Assembly (NCBI GenBank): GCA_026004775.1
Contig: BPJU01000015.1
Location: forward strand, 1-64,000
Direction of reading: 5' to 3'
DNA length: 64,000 bases
Source of the DNA: Pirellulaceae bacterium
GTDB taxonomy: Bacteria > Planctomycetota > Planctomycetia > Pirellulales > Pirellulaceae
Shown: piece after piece, positions 48,745 to 57,311 of the stretch
Layout of the letters: each line of letters starts with the position of its first letter
Numbering within the stretch: position 1 is the first letter of the stretch
Program-made: the position numbers and the translations under genes
Notes under the pieces: model-generated
Databases searched by the model: none
What the model was told of the DNA's origin: nothing
Seen by the model: the letters and a program-made list of their open reading frames with translations, nothing else

Positions 48745-48764
48745 CACGGGCGAGGACGCCCGTG
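48745..48764 (+). repeat. perfect hairpin just upstream of aroB
   Basis: CACGGGCG-AGGA-CGCCCGTG, 8-bp arms and a 4-base loop, ending 26 bp before the aroB ATG. Its arms share the CACGG/CCGTG ends of the nearby interspersed repeat. It could be part of the same element or influence aroB translation; there is no T-run for termination. Confidence 0.6.
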
Positions 48765-48790
48765 CCACGGCCTCCAAACCCAGGAGCAAT

Positions 48791-49888
48791 ATGGTGCAGG
48801 AACCGGAAGCGGTTGAAGTACGGCTCGCCGAACGCAGCTATCGCATTCTCATCGGTCGAGGATGTCTGGCTGAGGCGGCTCGATTTCTGGAACCGTTTGG
48901 TAACATCTGCCATGCCGTGGTGGTGGCCGACGGGAACGTGGCCGAGCGTTATGCACGCCCGTTGGCCAAACAGCTTGCCCAGCGCGTCGCCCGCGTGAAC
49001 CTGGTGGAGGTACCGCCAGGAGAGCCGACCAAGTCGGTGGCTGAGGCGGATCGCCTGTGGAATACGTTATTGCGGCTCGACACGGATCGCCAAAGCTGGG
49101 TGTTCGCCGTCGGGGGTGGTGTGGTAGGGGATTTGGCTGGGTTCGTCGCCGCCACGTTCGCCCGCGGGTTGTCGCTGGTACAAGTTCCCACCACGCTTCT
49201 TGCTCAGGTCGACAGCAGCGTGGGCGGCAAAGTCGCCGTCAACCTTCCCGGGGCAAAGAACATGGTCGGTGCTTTTTGGCAACCGCGGCTGGTGCTGATC
49301 GATCCAGCTACGCTTCAATCATTGCCGGTGCGCGAGTATCGCGCCGGGCTGGCGGAAGTCATAAAGTACGGCATGATCGCCGACCCCGAGTTTTTTGCTT
49401 ACCTGGAAGCACACGTGCCGGCGCTGCTGGCAGGTGAGCCGGCTGTCCTCCAGCACATCATCCGCCGCAGTTGCCAGATCAAGGCCGAGATTGTCGGGCA
49501 GGATGAACGAGAGACCAGCGGCCGCCGTGCCGTACTCAACTACGGGCACACCTTCGCCCACGCTTTGGAGGCGATCAGCGGCTACGACCAGTTCCTGCAC
49601 GGTGAAGCCGTAGCCATCGGGATGCACTGTGCAGCCCGATTGGCAGCCGCACTTGGGCTGTTGGATCGGGCCGTAGTCGAACGGCAGGCGCGGTTGATCG
49701 CGGCGATCGGCTTGCCCTTGCAAGCACCCGGGTATGATGCGTCGGCTTGGATCCAGGCCATGCGCCATGATAAGAAAGTTTCTGCCGGAAAACTCCGCTT
49801 CGTTCTGCCTCGTGGGGTGGGCTGTGTCGAGCTGGTAGATTCGGTTCCGGAAGATTCCGTTCGCGCTGTGTTAACCGAGATTGCGTAA
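48791..49888 (+). CDS. aroB: 3-dehydroquinate synthase AroB
   Basis: AroB converts DAHP to 3-dehydroquinate, the second step of the shikimate pathway, using NAD and a divalent metal. The 365-residue product has the NAD region GGGVVGDLAGFVAATFARG, PTTLLAQVDSSVGGKVAVN, LAEVIKYGMI with the metal-binding Glu, NYGHTFAHALE and LHGEAVAIGMH with the two metal-binding His. The length is normal. ATG 48791 has AGGAG 5 bases upstream; 30 more in-frame codons upstream fall in the repeat region and are rejected. No other aro gene is near. The call is secure. Confidence 0.97.
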   Translation: MVQEPEAVEVRLAERSYRILIGRGCLAEAARFLEPFGNICHAVVVADGNVAERYARPLAKQLAQRVARVNLVEVPPGEPTKSVAEADRLWNTLLRLDTDRQSWVFAVGGGVVGDLAGFVAATFARGLSLVQVPTTLLAQVDSSVGGKVAVNLPGAKNMVGAFWQPRLVLIDPATLQSLPVREYRAGLAEVIKYGMIADPEFFAYLEAHVPALLAGEPAVLQHIIRRSCQIKAEIVGQDERETSGRRAVLNYGHTFAHALEAISGYDQFLHGEAVAIGMHCAARLAAALGLLDRAVVERQARLIAAIGLPLQAPGYDASAWIQAMRHDKKVSAGKLRFVLPRGVGCVELVDSVPEDSVRAVLTEIA

Positions 49889-50101
49889 CGGGCGCTACCC
49901 TGTGGCGCCACAACAACGAAACAGCTTGCACCACTTCTTTCCCAGCACTTTGCCGGGCAACTCGGGCGTGACACGCGGTGTGGTGTTGGCCGGCTGGTCG
50001 GCCAGTGCCGGTTGATCAGCCGCCGGCATTTCGCTTAAGATGCCGTGACAGCTCTGCGTGGCAGGATCGTTGTCCCCGCCGCGGATGCCGGATCGGTGCG
50101 C

Positions 50102-51295
50102 ATGTCGGTTGACGCTAAACCACCCGCCTCGCAGGAACCACTTGTCCATCCGGGTATGCGCTTAGCGCTGGTGCCCGGCATTGGCCCGAAGAGTCATCGG
50201 TTACTGATGGAGCGGTTCGGCTGTGCCGAGCGGGTTTTTCGAGCCTCCTATGAGGAACTTTTGGCGATTCCCGGTGTCGGGCCGACCCTGGCACAGCGGA
50301 TCGTCCAAGCCGCTCAGCAGCCGATCGAGCAGCCGGTGTTGGCTGTGTGCCAGGCCCATGGGCTGCGGTGGGTGTTTCGGGATGAGCCGGATTATCCTCC
50401 GCTGTTGGCTCAATTGGACGACGCTCCGGCTTTGCTCTTTTATCGAGGTCAGTTGCGGCCCGAGCATCGCCGCGCGGTAGCCATGGTCGGCACGCGCTAT
50501 CCGACCGGCTATGGGTTGCGGCAGGCCGACCGATTGGCACGCCAATTGGTGCAGGCCGGCTTTACGATCATCAGCGGTCTGGCTCGCGGCATCGACGCGG
50601 CGGCGCATCGAGCCGCCTTGGCCGCCGGCGGTTCTACCTGGGCGGTGCTGGGCGGCGGCTTGCTCCAGATGTATCCGGCTGAACACCGCCGGCTGGCCGA
50701 CCAGATTGCTTCGAGCGGGGCGGTGCTGAGCGAATTGCCGCCGGAGCACCCGCCGCGAAGCGGCAACTTCCCGCAACGCAATCGGATCATCTCCGGCTTG
50801 AGCCTGGGTGTGGTGGTGGTGGAAGCCGGTATCCGTTCCGGTGCTCTGATTACGGCACAGCACGCACTGGAACAGGGGCGAGAAGTATTTGCCGTTCCCG
50901 GATCGATCGAAAACCCGGTCAGTCGAGGCTGTCACCAGTTGATCCGTGACGGAGCGAAACTCGTCGAGTCGGCTCAAGACATCATCGACGAATTGGCCAG
51001 CCTGTTACAGCTTGTCGAACCACCCGATTCATCAAGTAGTTTTGCCGCAGCCGGAGGGGCAGCTACAGACCGAGGAGCATTGCCGGCCAGCGTACAGCTT
51101 TCTCCGGCCGAGCAGCGCCTCTGGCACGCCATCGACCCGACTGGATCGCTTGTGGACGATGCGATCCAACGCAGCGGTCTTTCGGCTCATGAAGCTCTCG
51201 TCGCGCTGGCTCAATTGGAAGTCAAACAACTGGTACGGCGTATCGGAGGAGCCCGAGTGACCCGTGCCGCACCGGCAACAGGCCGAGCAAAATAG
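50102..51295 (+). CDS. dprA: DNA processing protein DprA
   Basis: DprA loads RecA on incoming single-stranded DNA during natural transformation. The 397-residue product has an N-terminal helix-hairpin-helix region (LVPGIGPKSHRLLMERFG and IPGVGPTLAQRIV), the Rossmann-like core with GTRYPTGYG, IISGLARGIDAAAH, GGGLLQMYPAEH and FPQRNRIISGLS, and a C-terminal winged-helix-like segment (LSPAEQRLWHAID, LVALAQLEVKQLVRRIGG). ATG 50102 is used; the frame is open from 50045. It lies 213 bp after aroB. Its presence hints at DNA uptake ability, though dprA alone does not prove competence. Confidence 0.96.
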   Translation: MSVDAKPPASQEPLVHPGMRLALVPGIGPKSHRLLMERFGCAERVFRASYEELLAIPGVGPTLAQRIVQAAQQPIEQPVLAVCQAHGLRWVFRDEPDYPPLLAQLDDAPALLFYRGQLRPEHRRAVAMVGTRYPTGYGLRQADRLARQLVQAGFTIISGLARGIDAAAHRAALAAGGSTWAVLGGGLLQMYPAEHRRLADQIASSGAVLSELPPEHPPRSGNFPQRNRIISGLSLGVVVVEAGIRSGALITAQHALEQGREVFAVPGSIENPVSRGCHQLIRDGAKLVESAQDIIDELASLLQLVEPPDSSSSFAAAGGAATDRGALPASVQLSPAEQRLWHAIDPTGSLVDDAIQRSGLSAHEALVALAQLEVKQLVRRIGGARVTRAAPATGRAK

Positions 51296-51435
51296 CACGG
51301 GGCTGTACTGAGGCTTGACGGAAAGTTTGCTGGTGTGTGGAGGGTGGCAAAACACAGCAGCCTGCCAGGCGAAACTTTGTCAGCCGATCGGTGCACCTGA
51401 ATCCGCCCGCCGTGGCCGGGCCTGGTCGAAATAGC

Positions 51436-51468
51436 AAAAAAGCCTGCTCGTGCCCAACACGAGCAGGC
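51436..51468 (-). terminator. rho-independent terminator of the SH3-like exported protein gene
   Basis: On the leftward strand GCCTGCTCGTG-TTGGG-CACGAGCAGGC (perfect 11-bp stem, 5-base loop) is followed by TTTTTT. It lies 43 bp after the stop at 51512. It is the clearest intrinsic terminator noticed in the window. Confidence 0.92.
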
Positions 51469-51511
51469 GTTCCAACTATCAACATTTTCGATCGTCCCAG
51501 GCAACCCCCGC

Positions 51512-51946
51512 TTACGGGTTCTGCGGTGTCTGGCTGGAAGTCGCGGCCGCCAGATCGGCATGCCATACCCAGCCATTGAGCTGTTTACCGCCGACGTCGA
51601 TGACGCCTCCAACCCAGCCGTTGATTACCTTGAGTACCTTGAATTGGGTGCCCTGCGGCAGGGTGCCGAGCACTTCACGGCCGAGCATTACCCGAGCGCC
51701 ATCGCGCACGGCCGTGACCATGTCCCCTGGTTTGACGCCGATCGGCTCATACGAGAAGCTGCGGTATTCTTCGCGCTCCGCCATGCCCGGTCGCACATAG
51801 GTCCGTTCCGACGAGGGGCGCCGACCGAAGCCCGGCCCAAAATCGCCGCGGATCTTGGCTCCGGCGTCGCGCTGAGCCCACCCTTCGACTGCCAACCATC
51901 CAACCAACAACGCCACCACGCCGACCCACGCAACGTACCGCTTCAT
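51512..51946 (-). CDS. small exported SH3-like protein
   Basis: A 144-residue protein with a clear signal peptide (MKRYVAWVGVVALLVGWLAVEGWAQ, cut after WAQ). The mature part is Arg/Gly-rich at first, then a beta-rich module of about 60 residues: VKPGDMVTAVRDGARVMLG, VLGTLPQGTQFKVLKVINGWVGG, LNGWVWHADL. This alternation with GTxFxVxxVxxxWVxV and a GWV ending resembles bacterial SH3 domains, which bind cell-wall or protein ligands. GGAGG lies 8 bases before ATG 51946. A perfect terminator follows, so it is a monocistronic unit. Confidence 0.82.
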   Translation of the reverse strand: MKRYVAWVGVVALLVGWLAVEGWAQRDAGAKIRGDFGPGFGRRPSSERTYVRPGMAEREEYRSFSYEPIGVKPGDMVTAVRDGARVMLGREVLGTLPQGTQFKVLKVINGWVGGVIDVGGKQLNGWVWHADLAAATSSQTPQNP

Positions 51947-52409
51947 GATCACCACCTCCGAAACACGCCCGCTTGGCCCGCCATAACGTACCGCTACATC
52001 ACGTCCGATGCCGCTATCATTCTACCATCGGCATCCGCTCAGGTCTTGCTATTGTCGGTTCTCCGTAGGCTCCATCTAAAGCCGGTTACAACCACGGCTC
52101 TTCACTGCAAATCACGTGCCGCTAGTCAGGCTCGCAAGGTTGCACACTAATCCCCGCACAAGCGTAGCTGATGAAACGTTAGGCATCTAGTGCCCAACAT
52201 TGAGGCACGGCCGATCGCACTGTTTTTTCGTTAAAAAATCGGCGCTGTTGTAATTCTTTTAATTGCAACCACTTGCAGCGAAACGTGTCTGCCATGGTGA
52301 CTGTTCTGGCATGCGGAGTGTACGAGACGCACGCGTGCACCTAGTAGTGGACGCTGTGTGACGGAAAAAAACAGTTACGGAATAGATTTTTTCGACGGGC
52401 ACAAGCACG
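51947..52409. other. divergent intergenic region
   Basis: About 460 bp between the SH3-like gene and the protease-like gene. It is more A+T-rich around 52220-52270 and 52370-52395. No frame, hairpin or repeat is convincing. Confidence 0.4.
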
Positions 52410-53309
52410 ATGCGGCGAGCGGCATACCGATCGGACAAATTGGCTTGGTGGGTTCGGCGCACCGCCTTGCTCGTCGGGCTGAGTGTCGCGATGGGTGGTG
52501 CCCAGGTTGACGCCGAGCCGTGTGGGTGTGCCGCCCCAGGCAGACCGGTAGCCATGTCGAGCCGGTTTGTGGTTTATTCGTATCCGAATGGTCCCTCCCC
52601 CGAGAGCGTGCTGGATGCGAGTGAAGGGCTTTACAAGAGCGTGTGTCGAAGCCTGTTTGGGCAGGAGCCTGCGGGCTGCTGGGAAACACCGTGCCAAATT
52701 GTACTGCATGCGGATCGAGCCAGTTACAGTCGAGCCGTACGCGGTGGTGCCGGCTCCGTGGGAAGCACCTGGATCCGCATGGTCGCCGGACGGATTGTGG
52801 GGCGCCGCATCGATTTATTGGCCGAGTCGGCCGATTGTCCCCGCGCGTTAGCCCACGAATTGACGCATTTGGCGTTGGCCAATTACTGGCCGGAAGGCCG
52901 ACCGCCGCGATGGCTGGACGAGGGGTTGGCTCTGTTGGCGGACGGGCCGGAGAAGCAACGGCTGCACTGGCAAGACGGCCAAGTGGCCGTCGAATACGGA
53001 GCGATGATTCGTCTAAATACGTTGCTTACCGATGAGCGTCCACTGCGTGCCGAACAGATACCGGCCTTTTACGGGCAGAGTTTATCGCTGGTGAGTTTCC
53101 TGTTGGAGCACAATGGCGAACCGCAGCAATTGCTTCGGTTTGCGGTTCAGGCGGAAAAGGTCGGCTACGACCGTGCTCTTCAGGAGTGCTACGGAATTGC
53201 GGGTGTGCAGGCCTTGGAGCAGGCTTGGGTGGCCTATGTGCGTCAGCCCCGCGATCCTGGCCGCACGGTGGGCATCGCCTCTTCGCTCGTCGTGGCATCC
53301 GCTGACTAG
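52410..53309 (+). CDS. exported gluzincin-type metalloprotease-like protein
   Basis: A 299-residue protein with an N-terminal signal (hydrophobic residues about 18-32). The zinc site HELTH at residues 149-153 gives His149, Glu150 and His153; a third ligand Glu171 lies in RWLDEGLA, the spacing of gluzincins of the peptidase-MA/DUF1570 type. The segment FVVYSYPNGPSPESVLD before it is typical for such planctomycete proteins. It would act on peptides outside the cytoplasm; no substrate can be named. The start at ATG 52410 has only a weak ribosome binding site. It stands alone, 213 bp upstream of the TolC-like gene. Confidence 0.85.
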   Translation: MRRAAYRSDKLAWWVRRTALLVGLSVAMGGAQVDAEPCGCAAPGRPVAMSSRFVVYSYPNGPSPESVLDASEGLYKSVCRSLFGQEPAGCWETPCQIVLHADRASYSRAVRGGAGSVGSTWIRMVAGRIVGRRIDLLAESADCPRALAHELTHLALANYWPEGRPPRWLDEGLALLADGPEKQRLHWQDGQVAVEYGAMIRLNTLLTDERPLRAEQIPAFYGQSLSLVSFLLEHNGEPQQLLRFAVQAEKVGYDRALQECYGIAGVQALEQAWVAYVRQPRDPGRTVGIASSLVVASAD

Positions 53310-53522
53310 TCGCCCTCCGTTATCCTCTCGTCGTGTTCGAGATAGCCGCTTGTTGGCTGGATTTGCCCACTTGGTCGGCACGAAGTCGGCTGACCCAGTT
53401 CCGTCGATCCGCGTGCGCAAAGTTTGCCGCCGTTACCGAGAATGATGGTTCTTCGGTTTTTTCTGGACGATTGAGTTTTATGCGAACTGCCGATTGGGAA
53501 AGCTCTTTTTGTTCTGAGGACG

Positions 53523-54962
53523 ATGCGGATGTGTCGGCTTCGCTGCTGCTGTTGGCTCGCTGCCTGCCTGGTGTTGGGCGGGAATGGGTGCCGTTCGCTC
53601 CCACCCGGCACGTCGGTGGCTCGGCAGCACGTCGAATGGTCGGTGGAGCGCAGCTATCAGAGTGACTATTCGGTCGTGGAGGCATTACCGGGGGAGGCTT
53701 CGGCATCGTGGTCCGAGCCGCAGCCCTTGGAACGGTTTGTCCAGCGGGCGCTGGAGCAGAATCCGCAGATCCACGCGGCCGACCAGCGCGTCGAAGCTGC
53801 AGCGGCCATGGTGGTCGAGGCCGGCAGTCTGGAAGACCCGATGCTGGCTGTCAATGGCTGGCCGTTTTTCCCGTTCGTCCCGCAAACCGCGGCCGGTATG
53901 ATGACGGCCGAAATTATGGTCGAACAGCGCGTCCCTTGGAAAGGGAAACTGGCGGCGCGTGCCGCCGCGGCAGCTCAGGAACTGGAGGCGGCGCGTGCCC
54001 AACGAGCTGCCCTCGAGCTGGAAATCGTCGAGCAGGTCAAGCGAGCCTACTACCAGTTGCAAACCGTGGAACGCACCATCGACACTTTACAAAAAGATCG
54101 CGCTACGCTCGAAACTTTGGTCCAGGTGGCACTAGCTCGTTACCAAGCCAGTCAAGCCACGCAGCAGGAAGTGCTTCGCCTTCAGGCGGAGCTGGACCAG
54201 GTCGACAGCCAGTTGGCCGAATGGGCTCGACAACGCGAAACGGCTCGGGCCGATCTTGCCCAGCTACTGCACCTGTCGCCCGATACACCGTTTGTCACGG
54301 CCGCCACGGCTGCCGATCCATCCGCACCGGCCGAACTTGATGAACTGTACCGCAGGGCCGTGGCGATGCGGCCGGAGCTGCATGCCCAACTGGCCGAAAT
54401 CCAAAAAGAGCGCTACCAGGCACAATTGGCTCGCCTGGACTATTTTCCCGATACCAACTTGCGGGCCGGTTGGGCGGAAATGACGACTCGACGAGCTCTA
54501 TCGCCGGTGGCCGACGGGTTGGATATGGTAACTGTGGGGCTTTCGGTCAATTTGCCGATCTATCAACCCCGGCTGGATGCGGCCGTTCGCCGCGCCGATG
54601 CCAACGTCGTTTGGGCTGCCCGCGAATACGATCGCCTGCGGGACCAGACGCTCCGCGATGTAAAACAACGGTTTGCCGAAGCCACCGCCCAGCGGCAGAT
54701 CATCCAGTTGCTCCGAGACGGGATCATCCCCAAGACCGAACAAGCTTACCAGGTGGCCGTACAGGGCTATCAGGCCGGCACGGTCTCCTTCGCCGACATG
54801 TTGGCCGTGTGGCGCGAATTGCTCCGTTACCACATTCTTCTGGAACAGACCGAAGGGCAGTACCGCCAGACGCTGGCTTCCTTAGAGAGGCTGGTGGGCG
54901 GACTTCTCCCCGAAGCGCCCGGTCACCCATCGACTACAGATCCAGCGGGAACCGAACCATGA
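53523..54962 (+). CDS. TolC-like outer membrane efflux protein
   Basis: A 479-residue outer membrane factor with two long helical OEP repeats. The N-terminus MRMCRLRCCCWLAACLVLGGNGC looks like a lipoprotein signal with the modified Cys near position 23, as in CusC-type factors. Then come PLERFVQRALEQNPQIHAADQRVEAA, EIMVEQRVPWKGKLAARAAAA (repeat 1) and LYRRAVAMRPELHAQLAEIQKE, VGLSVNLPIYQPRLDAAVRRA (repeat 2), the usual family pattern. It would form the trimeric exit duct of a tripartite pump. No inner-membrane pump or adaptor lies downstream. The stop overlaps the start of a Cys-rich mini-lipoprotein by 3 bp. Confidence 0.93.
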   Translation: MRMCRLRCCCWLAACLVLGGNGCRSLPPGTSVARQHVEWSVERSYQSDYSVVEALPGEASASWSEPQPLERFVQRALEQNPQIHAADQRVEAAAAMVVEAGSLEDPMLAVNGWPFFPFVPQTAAGMMTAEIMVEQRVPWKGKLAARAAAAAQELEAARAQRAALELEIVEQVKRAYYQLQTVERTIDTLQKDRATLETLVQVALARYQASQATQQEVLRLQAELDQVDSQLAEWARQRETARADLAQLLHLSPDTPFVTAATAADPSAPAELDELYRRAVAMRPELHAQLAEIQKERYQAQLARLDYFPDTNLRAGWAEMTTRRALSPVADGLDMVTVGLSVNLPIYQPRLDAAVRRADANVVWAAREYDRLRDQTLRDVKQRFAEATAQRQIIQLLRDGIIPKTEQAYQVAVQGYQAGTVSFADMLAVWRELLRYHILLEQTEGQYRQTLASLERLVGGLLPEAPGHPSTTDPAGTEP

Positions 54963-55171
54963 GCATCTTCTACCGGACATGTGCCGCGATCGCGCTGTTG
55001 GTGGGTGTGGCGCTGCTGACCAGTTTCACTGGATGTGCGTGGCGCTGCTGGGCCGACCGATTGTGTCCGGGCGATTGTCGTTACTGCCCTCCCCCACCGC
55101 TACCCTTCACGGACTACTGCCCTCCTGCGTGTTCGTCGTGGAAAGCTCCGGCTCACGAGGCCGACCCTTAG
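54959..55171 (+). CDS. Cys-rich mini-lipoprotein translationally coupled to the TolC-like gene
   Basis: A 70-residue product whose ATG (54959) overlaps the TolC-like stop in an ATGA, so coupling is likely. Residues 9-25 are hydrophobic and end in SFTGC, a lipobox-like site with Cys26. The short mature part has seven Cys in total (positions 26, 30, 36, 40, 43, 54 and 58) and a PPPP turn. Paired cysteines (CPGDC, CPPAC) suggest metal or disulfide binding, which would fit a heavy-metal efflux unit. No homologue is recognised. It is supported by the coupling and the lipoprotein pattern. Confidence 0.65.
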   Translation: MSIFYRTCAAIALLVGVALLTSFTGCAWRCWADRLCPGDCRYCPPPPLPFTDYCPPACSSWKAPAHEADP

Positions 55172-55347
55172 TCGATGGGCCGTCTTGGGCGGAATGCGCC
55201 TTCAGGGGGCTGGCCCGGAGTACTCGTTATTCGCCGCTTGCGCGTGTTTGGGCCGCAAGGCCGCTCGACCGCGAAACCCTCTCACCGTTCCCAGGGTAGA
55301 GGTCTAGCAGAGTGGCTTTCCGGGGCGACGTAGTCCCATGAACACAT

Positions 55348-55382
55348 CCCGCCAACCTAATACCGTCCCCAACTTTGGCGGG
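55348..55382 (+). repeat. inverted repeat in the gap upstream of 55448
   Basis: CCCGCCAA and TTGGCGGG separated by 19 bases, the only structure seen in the 276-bp gap after the mini-lipoprotein. It might be a protein-binding operator or a weak hairpin; no T-run follows. Confidence 0.4.
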
Positions 55383-55447
55383 CAGGCGGTTATTGGTACC
55401 AGGCGGCATACACAACACCGGGACTGACCTGACGGGAGAATCAGACG

Positions 55448-57202
55448 ATGTGCCGTTTGCGAAGTAGCTGTGGCCCACTGGCTTTCGTTTTTTCGGTGCT
55501 CACGTTGACCGTTCCTGTTCTGGCCGGCGAAGGCGAGTTGGCTGGATTGCTGCCGGAATCGACCGTGCTGTATGTGGAGCTTCAGCCGGCGGTGGTGCTG
55601 GAGCGCTTGCTGGCGCATCCGGTGGTGAAACGGATCGAAGCGTTGCCGCAGTACAAGGTAGCGCTGGCAAATCCTCAATTGACTCAACTGCGGGCCGCCG
55701 TGACTCTGGTGGAGCTGCGGATGCAAAGCACCTGGCCGGAGTTGGTCGCTTCGATGACCAGCGGTGGTCTGGTGTTGGCCGTGGATGGCAAAACCGACGG
55801 GTGGATCCTATTGGGAAAAGCGGCCAATTCCGAAGTGGCACCTCGCCTGCGAGACACACTTTTGAGTTTTGCCCGCCAGCAGGCCCGTGAACATAGGCAG
55901 CCCGACCCGGTCCGTTCCGGCGAATATCGCGGCATATTGGCTCAGCAAGTGCACAACGTCCGTATTGCCGTATTCGACCAATGGTATTTGGCAACGAACA
56001 AGTCGGATCTGGGCAAAGCGGTTCTGGACATTTATCTGGACAAGAGCGCCGCCACACTCGCCTCGAAAGACTCTTTCCAGCAAGCAATCCAGAAACGCTC
56101 GCCGCATACGGACGTGTGGGCGTATGCCGACTTGGATTACTTGCGGCGTGCCGGAGTCGCTGCGGATCTGTTTTCGGGGAAGGCGGATAATCCGGCGGCG
56201 GAGTTGCTGTTGGGAGGTGTGCTGGAAGTATTGCGAAAGGCTCCGTATGCGGCAGCCGAATGGTCGTTGAGTGAACAGCGAGCGTGCTTGCGGTTGTACG
56301 CGCCCATCGAGTCCGGGTGGATCCGCCAGCCTCGCGAGTACTTTTTCGGTGCCGGACTGAGCGGCCAGGCGGCCGATTTGCCGCGCCCGGAAGGCACCTT
56401 GCTTTCTATCAGCACCTACCGAAACCTGTCGGAATTTTGGTTGCGTGCCGGTGAACTCTTTGACAAAGAAACCAATGATCAACTGGCACAAGCCGACAGC
56501 ATGCTGACAACGCTTTTTTCCGGGCACGATTTTGGCCGCGACATTTTGGGGGCGATCGAGCCGCAGTGGCAATTGGTGGTGGCCCGCCAGCAGTTCGCTG
56601 CCGATCAGCCGGTTCCCGCCATACGCCTGCCGGCATTCGCTCTGGCCGGCCAGTTGCGGGAGCCGGAGAAGATGCGGCGCGAGTTGCGGCGTATCTTTCA
56701 AAGCCTGGTGGGGTTCTTGAACATCGTCAGCGCTATGCAGGGCCAGCCCCAATTGGAATTAGACGAACAACGCGACGGAGATCTGCACCTGGTGCTGGCT
56801 CGATTTATTCCCGAGGCCGATCGGCCGGCCGATGCTCAAGTCCCGATCCAATATAATTTCGCTCCCACGTTGGGCTTCCGCGGGTCGCGGGTCGTCCTGG
56901 CCAGCTCACCGGTGCTGGCACGACGGATGTTGGAAGATTGTCCTTCCGAACCGGTACCGCCCGGAACGAATACGGGGCTGCTGATTGATCGAGAACCGCT
57001 GCGGCAGTTGTTGGCCGACAACCGCACGCAACTGGTATCCCAAGCGGTGCTGGAGCGAGGCAGGAGTCGGGAGGAAGCCGAAGAGGAAATCGACCTGGTG
57101 CTGAAACTGCTGGAGGCTGTGGACCGGTTCCAGATGCGGTTGGTGACCGGTGAGATGATCGCGCTGGAGTTTGAATTGGGTTTTGCAGGGCAACAGGATT
57201 GA
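55448..57202 (+). CDS. large exported protein of unknown function (DUF3352-like)
   Basis: A 584-residue protein with a signal peptide (hydrophobic residues 11-25, cleavage after VLAGEG). The body alternates helices and strands; LLPESTVLYVELQPAVVLERLLAHP, GGLVLAVDGKTDGWILLG and RVVLASSPVLARRMLED are characteristic of the loosely related DUF3352-type proteins of planctomycetes, in which a chain of repeats tests substrates or partners unknown. No catalytic motif is seen. GGGAGA lies about 9 bases before the ATG. The DUF1800 gene follows 109 bp later on the same strand. The DUF3352 link is from memory and tentative. Confidence 0.75.
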   Translation: MCRLRSSCGPLAFVFSVLTLTVPVLAGEGELAGLLPESTVLYVELQPAVVLERLLAHPVVKRIEALPQYKVALANPQLTQLRAAVTLVELRMQSTWPELVASMTSGGLVLAVDGKTDGWILLGKAANSEVAPRLRDTLLSFARQQAREHRQPDPVRSGEYRGILAQQVHNVRIAVFDQWYLATNKSDLGKAVLDIYLDKSAATLASKDSFQQAIQKRSPHTDVWAYADLDYLRRAGVAADLFSGKADNPAAELLLGGVLEVLRKAPYAAAEWSLSEQRACLRLYAPIESGWIRQPREYFFGAGLSGQAADLPRPEGTLLSISTYRNLSEFWLRAGELFDKETNDQLAQADSMLTTLFSGHDFGRDILGAIEPQWQLVVARQQFAADQPVPAIRLPAFALAGQLREPEKMRRELRRIFQSLVGFLNIVSAMQGQPQLELDEQRDGDLHLVLARFIPEADRPADAQVPIQYNFAPTLGFRGSRVVLASSPVLARRMLEDCPSEPVPPGTNTGLLIDREPLRQLLADNRTQLVSQAVLERGRSREEAEEEIDLVLKLLEAVDRFQMRLVTGEMIALEFELGFAGQQD

Positions 57203-57311
57203 CCTCACCACCGGCTCTGGCGGCCCTTCTGGCAAGCGGGTGGCGGAGGTGGTGGCCCAGTCACCCGCCTGCACCGGTGCCTGGAGCGTGGATGAAGGCG
57301 GAGACGACAAC

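Noticed and set aside
49889-49915. GGCGC/GCGCC inverted repeat after aroB as a terminator
   Set aside because: Only a 5-bp stem with a long loop and no T-run on either strand.
55290-55340. Possible tRNA-like GGTAGAGGTCTAGCAGAGTGG stretch
   Set aside because: No cloverleaf could be drawn: no matching acceptor stem and no TTCGA-type loop at the required distance.
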